From Marinilabilia salmonicolor (GTDB lineage Bacteria; Bacteroidota; Bacteroidia; Bacteroidales; Marinilabiliaceae), in the NCBI RefSeq assembly GCF_003003035.1, contig NZ_PVTS01000011.1, positions 1 to 64,000 of the forward strand: DNA of 64,000 nt. Reading direction: 5' to 3'. The notes under the pieces were generated by a model, which saw only the letters and a list, made by a program, of their open reading frames with translations, searched no databases and was not told the DNA's origin. Shown here piece after piece: positions 23,267-29,779 of the stretch (within the stretch, counting starts at the first letter, position 1; every line of letters begins with the position of its first letter). Made by a program: the position numbers and the translations under genes.

Positions 23267-24787
23267 TTAAGCGTTTACAAGTTCGAAAGGCTGGTTGGTG
23301 CTTCTCAGCTGCCTGATCTCTTCCAACATAGACAAAAAGTGTTCGTTGCCCTTTTCGGCAGTTGGCTTTGTTCCCATTGGACAACTGGAAACACGCTGAA
23401 TGAATTCTGCCTCCAGGTATGGGATGCAGCGCCTTACGGAACTTAGCTGCCGGGTATAGTTTTCAATGGTGGGATTCTGCAGGTAGTCATCCACGCACTG
23501 CAACAGCTTCTTGCGTTCAGTCTTCTGCTTTGTCTTGCGATCCTGCCACATCTTCTTCTGCGTAATCCATCTGAATGTACCCATCAAACCATTGGGATTG
23601 TCTTTGTGAAAAAACATGGAGGGGGAAACAAACCACTGACCCGTCAGGTAATACTCTTTTTTGCGGAGATAACCGGAAGCCATGAGCAGACGATTTCGCA
23701 GGTTTTCGAGTTGTGTCTCCAAAGCCTTTGGGGAGGTGTCGTGGCAGAAGTAGTTGGCCGCCAAGTATTCGATGGTCTGCTTCTCTTCCGGCCGGTGAAT
23801 TTTACGCCCATTCCAAAGCTGGCCGCCATAGAGGGTTTTCAGATGGTCTGGCAAAAGCAGGTTGTCCTGCTGAGGATCTGCATTCCAAAGAAGCCAGACA
23901 GCGTATTTGTAGAGGTATTCAGCTGCCAGCAGCGACCTTTTCCGGGCATTTGACTCTCCTTGATTAACATAATCGCGCGCGCCCCCCGGCTCGTCGAAAT
24001 TTTGCACAGCAGCCCCTTCCAAAGAACATTCACTCCGTTCAGGGCCTGCACTCTGACCTACTTCCGGTGTCTTTAAAAGTGTCTTTTTGGGGTTTATTAA
24101 ATCCCGCATTTCATTGGCCTTTTCGGAAAGTGACAATTCTGGGTTATCAACACCCGGGGAATTAACCGGCATTATTTTTTTATTTTTTCTGAAAGAAACA
24201 GATACTTTAGATGGTTTGCAATTTGCTTTTTCTTTGAGATAAAGCGCTGAATTTTGGCCTTTTAAAAATTCTGACGTCGGATGATATTCCGGATCCTCTG
24301 CATCCCAGAGCAAGATCAACTCCGGATGAACGTACAAATCATAATTGGCCTTCACACCATGCGTTATTTTACTAACGATGGCACCGCATTCCTTCAGTCT
24401 TTCCAGACGTCGGTAAACGGTAGAGGCTGCCCTCGGAGTACTCCGACTCAATCGATATGCAAGATCCTTGTTGTTGGTATTAATACGTACCGGACTGCCG
24501 ACAGGAACAGGAAGCGGTGAGAGTTCCGTATTTTCAAAAAGGGAAAGCTTCAGCTCAAACTGGCTGACAGCTTCAAAGTAGAGTTGTTGCAGAAGTGAAC
24601 GGTGTGCTTCGGTTAGTTTCTTTCGCCTGGCTTCCGGGAAATTACGATTCTGCTCATCAATCTTCCGGTTGGTGTAAAAAATAAAATTATCCAGAATTTG
24701 CTGATGCAGCTGAAAACTTTCCCTTTTTATATAAGGCTTGACTATTGATTTTCTAGCCAAAGGTTTGTACTTTTGGACCGAATTCAT
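23267..24787 (-). CDS. Winged-helix replication initiator-like protein
   Basis: This 506-residue protein has a winged-helix DNA-binding segment (about 100-145; TPRAASTVYRRLERLKECGA is the recognition region). A disordered middle follows, and a helical C-terminal half. This layout is shared by plasmid and phage replication initiators of Bacteroidota. The ATG at 24787 overlaps the stop of a 19-codon leader ORF as ATGA and is preferred to an in-frame ATG at 24880, which would place the leader inside the gene. A locally GC-rich patch encodes GPERSECSLEGAAVQNFDEP (about residues 245-265), unlike the surrounding sequence. A role in starting element replication is inferred. Confidence 0.6.
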   Translation of the reverse strand: MNSVQKYKPLARKSIVKPYIKRESFQLHQQILDNFIFYTNRKIDEQNRNFPEARRKKLTEAHRSLLQQLYFEAVSQFELKLSLFENTELSPLPVPVGSPVRINTNNKDLAYRLSRSTPRAASTVYRRLERLKECGAIVSKITHGVKANYDLYVHPELILLWDAEDPEYHPTSEFLKGQNSALYLKEKANCKPSKVSVSFRKNKKIMPVNSPGVDNPELSLSEKANEMRDLINPKKTLLKTPEVGQSAGPERSECSLEGAAVQNFDEPGGARDYVNQGESNARKRSLLAAEYLYKYAVWLLWNADPQQDNLLLPDHLKTLYGGQLWNGRKIHRPEEKQTIEYLAANYFCHDTSPKALETQLENLRNRLLMASGYLRKKEYYLTGQWFVSPSMFFHKDNPNGLMGTFRWITQKKMWQDRKTKQKTERKKLLQCVDDYLQNPTIENYTRQLSSVRRCIPYLEAEFIQRVSSCPMGTKPTAEKGNEHFLSMLEEIRQLRSTNQPFELVNA

Positions 24788-24843
24788 TTTAGTATGTTTA
24801 AAGTGAATCGACCTCCATAGGGGTGCCACCCTGTGGTTGTCAT
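24784..24843 (-). CDS. 19-codon leader ORF coupled to the replication gene
   Basis: The ORF opens directly after the ATTTCACAAA box and ends with TGA overlapping the ATG of the replication gene. It encodes MTTTGWHPYGGRFTLNILK. The DNA resembles the leader in front of the excisionase-like gene: both have CAGGGT followed by GGCAC, and ACTTTAAACATA five bases before the main ATG. Translational coupling or attenuation is possible. It may not be expressed as a stable peptide. Confidence 0.45.
   Translation of the reverse strand: MTTTGWHPYGGRFTLNILK
24793..24804 (-). promoter_or_regulatory. TTTAAACATA half-site upstream of the replication gene
   Basis: TATGTTTAAAGT on the plus strand is identical to the 12-mer at 25221-25232 upstream of the excisionase-like gene. 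It is close to each arm of the palindrome at 25404-25436. It may be an operator half-site or simply a shared A-rich ribosome-binding region. Confidence 0.4.
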
Positions 24844-24921
24844 TTTGTGAAATTTGAGTGTTATCGCCAATAATGCTCATTAAAGGGGACTCAAAAAAGT
24901 CCCCTTTCTCTATTTAATGCC

Positions 24922-25215
24922 CTAATAATAAGGGCGTCTTCCGGTAGTTTTTGATTCTGCAAGGAATTCGTCCAGGGCTTCGCGGGTTATGATGTATTTC
25001 CTTCCTGAACGTTGAGCTTTGATTTCACCGCGTCGAAGAATTTGAACCAATGTGTTGCGGTGTACTCCGATGATTTTGGCAGCCTGTTCGGTGTCAAAAA
25101 TTTCTTTATCCGATATGGATACAATTTGGCTACTCAATGAGGCAAGTTCGCTTCTGACAAGTCTGATTTCGGACATCAGGACTTCAAACGGATTCTGAAG
25201 TGTTTGGGTTTCCAT
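24922..25215 (-). CDS. Excisionase-family helix-turn-helix protein
   Basis: This 97-residue protein has a helical N-terminus and then DTEQAAKIIGVHRNTLVQIL (about 44-63), the MerR-like HTH_17 fold of excisionase-type DNA-binding proteins, followed by a basic wing. Such proteins bend DNA at att sites or act as early regulators. It is the first long gene of the minus-strand transcript and faces the XRE-like repressor across a 298-bp control region. Confidence 0.75.
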   Translation of the reverse strand: METQTLQNPFEVLMSEIRLVRSELASLSSQIVSISDKEIFDTEQAAKIIGVHRNTLVQILRRGEIKAQRSGRKYIITREALDEFLAESKTTGRRPYY

Positions 25216-25231
25216 ACAATTATGTTTAAAG

Positions 25232-25276
25232 TTAAGTAATGCAGGGTTTTACTCTGTGCCATACCCTGCAAACCAT
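25232..25276 (-). CDS. 14-codon leader ORF with internal hairpin
   Basis: The ORF starts directly after ATTTCACAAA and encodes MVCRVWHRVKPCIT. An 8-bp perfect hairpin (TGCAGGGT, 25240-25247, with 25263-25270) covers most of it. The main excisionase-like ATG follows 16 bp after the stop. With the similar 19-codon leader at 24784-24843 it forms a pair of paralogous leader modules. Confidence 0.4.
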   Translation of the reverse strand: MVCRVWHRVKPCIT

Positions 25277-25403
25277 TTTGTGAAATTGATTATTAAATTT
25301 TTGTTTTTAAGTTTTATTATTTTCAATCTTTACTCTTGTTTTCAGCCCGCCCCTATTAAAAGCCCTCTTGCTTAAAACCTTTAATAAACTGAAAATCATT
25401 TAT

Positions 25404-25436
25404 TTTAACATACCTGATAAGTAAAGATATGTTAAA
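25404..25436. promoter_or_regulatory. Palindromic operator candidate
   Basis: TTTAACATA (25404-25412) and TATGTTAAA (25428-25436) are perfect 9-bp inverted repeats with a 15-bp spacer, so their centres are 24 bp apart. They lie next to the minus-strand promoter candidate and about 80 bp upstream of the repressor start. A dimeric XRE-type repressor on adjacent helical faces would fit. Confidence 0.55.
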
Positions 25437-25438
25437 CG

Positions 25439-25446
25439 CAAACATA
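25439..25446 (-). promoter_or_regulatory. Early-operon -7 element (TAnnTTTG)
   Basis: The minus strand reads TATGTTTG, an exact match to the Bacteroidota -7 consensus TAnnTTTG. A weak TTG lies 15 bp upstream rather than the usual 19. The palindromic operator starts just downstream, over the expected transcription start. Confidence 0.4.
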
Positions 25447-25513
25447 GAATAAAAGTAGATTCAATTCTAAATTTTAATAAAATTTTTTTCACTTTCATGT
25501 AAGATTTTTCAAA

Positions 25514-25885
25514 ATGTCAGTAAAAGAGAGACTTAAAACATTTATCAGGTACCGGGGCGTTGGTGAACGACATTTTTGCCGAACCATAGGTGTATCTGAA
25601 TCGTTTGTCAGTGCTATGCGAAAGTCGTTGCAACCTGATAAGATCAGCAACATCATCCACCAATACCCGGAGCTAAACATTTACTGGTTGCTCACCGGTG
25701 AAGGTTCCATGATTCAGAAATCTCATGCCAGGCTAAAAGAGGCCAAAACCACCATCCACGTTCTCAATGATCTCATCGACTCCCGGGAAGAGCGTATTCA
25801 TATTCTGGAAGAAGAGAACACTGCTCTTAAACGTGAAATTGACTCCCTGCACAAAAAAAATCACCCTTTACAAAGAACGTTATGA
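25514..25885 (+). CDS. XRE-like repressor with C-terminal coiled coil
   Basis: This 123-residue protein has an N-terminal HTH (RHFCRTIGVSESFVSAMRK, about 18-36) and the sequence YPELNIYWLLTGEGSM. That ending is typical of Bacteroidota XRE-type phage regulators. A C-terminal heptad region follows (about 85-118) that could dimerise. It is the only gene of the element on the plus strand and sits next to the palindromic operator. It is the best candidate for the lysogeny repressor. No LexA-type peptidase domain is present, so induction would not be by self-cleavage. Confidence 0.7.
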   Translation: MSVKERLKTFIRYRGVGERHFCRTIGVSESFVSAMRKSLQPDKISNIIHQYPELNIYWLLTGEGSMIQKSHARLKEAKTTIHVLNDLIDSREERIHILEEENTALKREIDSLHKKNHPLQRTL

Positions 25886-25900
25886 CTCCGGTGATTCTCC

Positions 25901-25932
25901 CGGGAAAGGTGGAGTCATCCTGACCTTTCCCG
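25901..25932. terminator. Hairpin between convergent repressor and integrase genes
   Basis: CGGGAAAGGT (25901-25910) pairs perfectly with ACCTTTCCCG (25923-25932) around a 12-nt loop. An overlapping GACTCC/GGAGTC repeat extends it. There is no strong U-tract, but the position between convergent gene ends supports termination. Confidence 0.55.
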
Positions 25933-26000
25933 AGCTTTACTCCACTTTTCGCGACCTTTTCAGCACCTTTCATCTGCATAAGTGCTGTAGTCGGCTCCTT

Positions 26001-27218
26001 TTAGTTCCATTTCACATTCTGCAACTGCTTTTTCAGCCGCTGTTCACTCTGATGGATGTAAATCATACTGGTTTTTATATCGCTGTGTCCCATGAGTTCC
26101 ATGATCAGATAGGGATTGGCTGTAATATCCGCCAGTAAAGTGCCAAAGGTATGTCTGGCCACATGAAAACTAATTGCTTTCCTGGTTTTGGCCATTACGG
26201 CAATAGCTTTCAAGTGACGATTTACAACCTGATTCGCTATTGGTTTGATGATCCGGGATGTCCCGTCTCTTTTTTCAAGCAGCTTTTTTAGAATTTGCTG
26301 GGGTTTCCCTTCAAACATTAGATACAATGGCAATACAACGTCCGTGGTTTTGGCGTATTCCACCTTGGCTTGTTTAAAGCGAATAGTGTATCCTTCTTCT
26401 GATGATTCAATGTTTTTTTCTTTTAAGGCCATCAGGTCAGAATAACGAATTCCGGTATAGGCTGAGAAAAGAAACAAATCCCTTACATAACTGATCTGTT
26501 CAAAGCCAACTTCCGGGAATTCCAGGTCTTCTATTCTTTGAACTTCTTCAAGAGATATATTCTCCCTGGTTCCCGGCACCTTTTTGGAAGAGAAATCATT
26601 GTAGGGGTTGTCTTCAGATTTGATATACTTTCGCTTAATGGCTATGTTGATAAAGCGCAACAGGTTTTTGTGATGCTTGTGAATGGTGTTTTGCTTAAGT
26701 GCTTTTGCCCGTAGCATTTTGTCGAAAGCCACCACCTTTTCATAGTTGAAGTCTGAGAACTCACAACGGTTTTCACCGCAGAATTCCTTAAAAATATTGA
26801 TGGTGTAGTTCCATTCTTTTCTTGTGCCGTAAGCCATGTGCTCATCATTTTCAGCCTCGGTTTCAAGAAAAGTGATAAAATCGAAGGGGGTGTTCTTGTT
26901 GTTAACAAAATCTTCCAGGACAGATTTTGAAAATTTACGGCCGCTATTGATCAGTGAATATTCAAAGTTTTGAATGTCACTAATCATGTTATGCAGATAT
27001 TGATTCATGGAAATGTAGTTGGGGTGGGAGGGTTTGACTTTGTCTTTGTACCTTCCTGAGGTTCCCCATTGCTCCGGTTCCAGAAAAATTTTTGTTGAAA
27101 TGTACTTTCGCTCTGTCCGGCTGAAGTAAATTTCCAGTTCCAACGGTGCTTTGTCGCCGTCTTCAAGTTTCTTCTTTCTCCTATTGAAGACAAACTTGTA
27201 CTTTGCTTGTTGCTCCAT
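26001..27218 (-). CDS. Tyrosine recombinase (integrase)
   Basis: This 405-residue site-specific recombinase has the Bacteroidota layout: an arm-binding N-terminus (about 1-100), a SAM-like core-binding domain (about 110-205) and a catalytic domain. Visible catalytic residues are Arg258 (TGIRYSD), His352 and Arg355 (FHVARH), His378 (LMGHSD) and the nucleophile Tyr387 (SMIYIH). It ends 192 bp from the 3' end of tRNA-Pro, the usual integrase-next-to-attachment-site arrangement. Tandem repeats lie directly upstream of its start. Confidence 0.93.
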   Translation of the reverse strand: MEQQAKYKFVFNRRKKKLEDGDKAPLELEIYFSRTERKYISTKIFLEPEQWGTSGRYKDKVKPSHPNYISMNQYLHNMISDIQNFEYSLINSGRKFSKSVLEDFVNNKNTPFDFITFLETEAENDEHMAYGTRKEWNYTINIFKEFCGENRCEFSDFNYEKVVAFDKMLRAKALKQNTIHKHHKNLLRFINIAIKRKYIKSEDNPYNDFSSKKVPGTRENISLEEVQRIEDLEFPEVGFEQISYVRDLFLFSAYTGIRYSDLMALKEKNIESSEEGYTIRFKQAKVEYAKTTDVVLPLYLMFEGKPQQILKKLLEKRDGTSRIIKPIANQVVNRHLKAIAVMAKTRKAISFHVARHTFGTLLADITANPYLIMELMGHSDIKTSMIYIHQSEQRLKKQLQNVKWN

Positions 27219-27231
27219 CTGTTTTCAAAAA

Positions 27232-27287
27232 AACGTGTTACATGGTATCACAAAAACGTGTTTTGTGTATCGCAAATGTATCACAAA
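27232..27287. repeat. 22-23 bp tandem repeats upstream of the integrase
   Basis: Two tandem units begin AACGTGTT and end GTATCACAAA or GTATCGCAAA (27232-27254 and 27255-27276). A half unit TGTATCACAAA follows (27277-27287). The GTATCrCAAA cores are 22 and 11 bp apart, so they lie on one helical face. They overlap the region where the integrase promoter must lie; TACATTTG on the minus strand is a perfect -7 match inside them. They could be integrase arm sites or an autoregulatory operator. Confidence 0.65.
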
Positions 27288-27340
27288 AACCGATTTTAAA
27301 TGTTTTTTTGAACAACAACAAAAGAAGTGCTAAAACAAAC

Positions 27341-27376
27341 AAAAGCCGCATAAACAGTGACGTTCATGCGGCTTTT
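27341..27376 (-). terminator. Terminator downstream of tRNA-Pro
   Basis: AAAAGCCGCAT and ATGCGGCTTTT form an 11-bp perfect stem with a 14-nt loop. On the minus strand the stem is followed by TTTTGTTTGTTTT. It separates the tRNA from the integrase. If the recombination point lies in the tRNA, this terminator came with the element. Confidence 0.75.
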
Positions 27377-27409
27377 GTGTTTTGTTTTTATTTGAAAATT
27401 TTCTTTCAG

Positions 27410-27484
27410 TCGGGATGAGAAGATTCGAACTTCCGACCCCTCGCCCCCCAGACGAGTACTCTAACCGGACTGAGCTACATCCCG
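27410..27484 (-). tRNA. tRNA-Pro(GGG)
   Basis: On the minus strand the cloverleaf is complete. It has acceptor CGGGATG/CATCCCG, D stem GCTC/GAGT, anticodon stem CTCGT/GCGAG with loop CTGGGGG (anticodon GGG), and T arm GGAAG-TTCGAAT-CTTCT. The discriminator base is A and CCA is not encoded. Its 3' end points at the integrase, so it is the probable attachment site. Confidence 0.93.
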
Positions 27485-27715
27485 AGCAATAATGTTGTCT
27501 TGTTTTTAAGACGGTGCAAAGATAACCAAATTGAAGGTCTCTGCAAGCCCCCAAAGCCAAAAATTGCGATTTTTTTAAGGTAGAAGAAACAACTGCTTTG
27601 ATTTTAAAAAAGTTACAATTTCCTTTTATTGATAAAAAGAAGATCGGGAATAAACATTATCTTTACGTAACTGACACAAAAGAAATCAGATTAAAACGAC
27701 TAAACCCATATTAAC

Positions 27716-28387
27716 ATGATTGACACAGAAGCTTTCAAAAGAATGTCTTACGGACTGTATGTCGTATGTTCCGGTAATCAGAGCAACGGAAACGGTTATA
27801 TTTCGAACAGTGTATTTCAGGTAACAGCAAGCCCTGCGCAAATGGCGGCCTGCTGCCACAAAGACAACCACACTGCAGGCATCATAAAAGAAACCGGAAG
27901 TTATTCCATTTCAGTTCTCCATAATGAGGCTGAAACGGCAATCATTGACAAATTCGGTTACAAAAGTGGAGCAGACATTGACAAACTAAAAGGGATGAAT
28001 GTGGAATATGGGGGAACCGGAATTCCAATTCTTCTCAACGAAGCCATTGCATGGATTGAATGTAAGGTGGTAAAACCGATTGATGTTGGCACCCATCTTA
28101 TTTTCATTGGCGAAGTGCTTCAGACTGAATTGCTGGACGAAACAAAACCTGCAATGACTTATGCGGAATTTAAAGAGAAAAAACAGCGAACGGCTCCTGC
28201 CAATGCCCCAACCCACATTGATGAACAAGAATCAACAGACTCAGAAAAATCAGGGGACAAATACGAGTGCCAGCAATGCGGGTTTGTTTATGAAAACGAC
28301 AAAGAGGGCACCCCATTTGATGAGTTGCCCGACGACTGGCAGTGCCCGGTTTGTGGGGCACCAAAATCAAAATTTAAAGCTATATAG
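27716..28387 (+). CDS. Flavin reductase-rubredoxin fusion (high-molecular-weight rubredoxin)
   Basis: This 223-residue protein joins an FMN-binding flavin reductase domain (about 1-155) to a C-terminal rubredoxin (about 180-223). The flavin domain contains [19 protein letters not shown] and [12 protein letters not shown]. The rubredoxin iron ligands are Cys185, Cys188, Cys210 and Cys213 (CxxCG and CPxCG). In anaerobes such Hrb proteins pass electrons from NAD(P)H to oxygen or NO reductases, such as flavodiiron proteins. No such partner is in the window. It is the first host gene beyond the tRNA. Its stop codon overlaps the edge of a short palindromic repeat. Confidence 0.85.
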   Translation: MIDTEAFKRMSYGLYVVCSGNQSNGNGYISNSVFQVTASPAQMAACCHKDNHTAGIIKETGSYSISVLHNEAETAIIDKFGYKSGADIDKLKGMNVEYGGTGIPILLNEAIAWIECKVVKPIDVGTHLIFIGEVLQTELLDETKPAMTYAEFKEKKQRTAPANAPTHIDEQESTDSEKSGDKYECQQCGFVYENDKEGTPFDELPDDWQCPVCGAPKSKFKAI

Positions 28388-28460
28388 TTTCTGTCCATAA
28401 AGTACCACTTGCGTCGTTACGCTTGCCGCCAAAATACTCATTTACGATTATATAGACATA
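28387..28460. repeat. Short copy of a dispersed MITE-like repeat
   Basis: The first 64 bp (28387-28450) match 41128-41191 with two mismatches. Both copies finish with TATAGACAT. Here the middle of the element is missing. The copy is flanked by CTATATA at 28380-28386 and 28461-28467, a candidate target-site duplication. It contains no ORF. Confidence 0.7.
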
Positions 28461-28526
28461 CTATATAGCCCTTATGAATCAAAGATCGACGAAATCAATA
28501 AGCCAGGTTTAAAAAGAATAGTTTTG

Positions 28527-28534
28527 TAGATTTG
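28527..28534 (+). promoter_or_regulatory. -7 promoter element of the ATP-grasp-like gene
   Basis: TAGATTTG matches the Bacteroidota -7 consensus exactly and lies about 15 bp before the ATG at 28549. No good TTTG lies at the -33 position; TTTA is the nearest. The very short leader implied makes this tentative. Confidence 0.35.
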
Positions 28535-28548
28535 CCAAAAATTTTTTG

Positions 28549-29778
28549 ATGTATTCCAGACTCTTCTTTTTCAACCCCACCAACGAAATGGCCATTGCCA
28601 ATGGGGAAGTATCCTATATGCCTCCGCGACACTTGCATCATTTCGAAATGGATATGGCTGCTCTGCCATGGCTGTTGGGCACTGAAAAAGATTACATCCT
28701 GGTCAGAAAGAAGGAAGGCAATTCTATTCAACATCTGGAACGGTTCAATTGGGATTTACCTTCTTTGGTAACCTCCCCCGAGGATCTTTCCTCCAAAGAT
28801 CAACACAACCTGTGGTTTTCTCCCTGGGGCTGGAGTCCGGCTGTTTACAGACATTTTAAGCCCTGGGAACCATTTAGCCATCCACTCTGGTCATCAAACC
28901 CCTTTGCCAACTGGAGAAAAGAGCTGGCGGGTATTTTGAGCAGAGAAACCAGTTATCAACTTCTGAAAAAGATCTTTGCCATAAAAAGTGCGAACCCATC
29001 GGCATATTCCCTCATTACCATTCCGGATATGCCCATGGAAGTTTACAAAGAAGAAAACCTCACCGAGATCCTCCAAAAGCAATCTCCTCCGTTGATTGTC
29101 AAGACACCCTTCAGTGCATCAGGAAGAGGACTGTTCAGAATACGAACCGCTGAAGATGCACCCGAAAAATCCCTCTGGGTAAAAGGGATGCTCAAAAGAC
29201 AGGGGAAAATATACATTGAAAAGATGCTCAGGAAAGTTCAGGATGTCTCTTTCCAGTTTTATATGAATCCTGATGAAATAACATTTCTGGGACACAATTA
29301 CTTCTATGCCGAAGCATCCGGACAATTTGCCGGCTGTGCCATCGGAATTCCGGAAACTTCCTCTCCCCTGTTCAGGGACCAAAAGCTTGTATCTGAATCC
29401 ATTGAACAGGCATCAGAACTTCTGCATAAAGGAGTCTCAGCATTGGGCTTAAATAAACACTATACGGGGCCTGCCGGGATTGACGGAATATTTACAGAAG
29501 ACACCAACGGCAAATTAAAGTTGCAACCCTGTCTGGAGATTAACCTGCGGTACAATATGGGATATGCCAATGTCCTTTTTAAACAAAAAATGCACCCTGA
29601 AGCAAAGGGGAAATGGAAAACAGGCATCTTTACTAAAGAAGGATGGAGGGAATTTTGCCAAAAAGAAAGCAAAAAACACCCGGTGAAGATGCTTGATGGC
29701 AAACCGATAAGTGGCTTTATTCCTTTTGTTGATCCTGAGGGCAACAAACTCTTTGGAGCCTGGCTGCACCTACGCTAA
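28549..29778 (+). CDS. ATP-grasp-like protein of unknown substrate
   Basis: This 409-residue cytosolic protein has an N-terminal domain with FFFNPTNEMAIANGE and an ATP-grasp-like core. The core includes PPLIVKTPFSASGRGLF (lysine and Gly-rich loop, about 185-200), IYIEKML (about 225) and LEINLRYNMGYANV (about 330, metal-ligand region). Proteins of this type occur widely in Bacteroidales without a known product. The family would ligate a carboxylate to an amine or thiol using ATP. The ATG at 28549 is used rather than the TTG before it. It is convergent with the patatin gene with only 1 bp between the stops. Confidence 0.55.
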   Translation: MYSRLFFFNPTNEMAIANGEVSYMPPRHLHHFEMDMAALPWLLGTEKDYILVRKKEGNSIQHLERFNWDLPSLVTSPEDLSSKDQHNLWFSPWGWSPAVYRHFKPWEPFSHPLWSSNPFANWRKELAGILSRETSYQLLKKIFAIKSANPSAYSLITIPDMPMEVYKEENLTEILQKQSPPLIVKTPFSASGRGLFRIRTAEDAPEKSLWVKGMLKRQGKIYIEKMLRKVQDVSFQFYMNPDEITFLGHNYFYAEASGQFAGCAIGIPETSSPLFRDQKLVSESIEQASELLHKGVSALGLNKHYTGPAGIDGIFTEDTNGKLKLQPCLEINLRYNMGYANVLFKQKMHPEAKGKWKTGIFTKEGWREFCQKESKKHPVKMLDGKPISGFIPFVDPEGNKLFGAWLHLR

Positions 29779-29779
29779 G

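Larger units (their letters stand above)
25216..25513. promoter_or_regulatory. Divergent early/repressor control region
   Basis: The region holds, from right to left, a minus-strand -7 candidate, a 9-bp palindromic operator, an AT-rich stretch, an ATTTCACAAAATG box, a 14-codon leader ORF with a strong hairpin, and a TTTAAACATA half-site just before the excisionase-like start. The layout is that of a lysogeny switch between a repressor on the plus strand and the early operon on the minus strand. Confidence 0.6.

Noticed and set aside
24788-24880. Longer N-terminus of the replication protein from ATG 24880
   Set aside because: It would run through the leader module that is duplicated at 25232-25276; the ATG at 24787 coupled to the leader stop explains the conservation better.
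433-27218. Conjugative transposon of CTnDOT type
   Set aside because: No tra genes, relaxase or coupling protein is visible in this span, and lysis genes are present.
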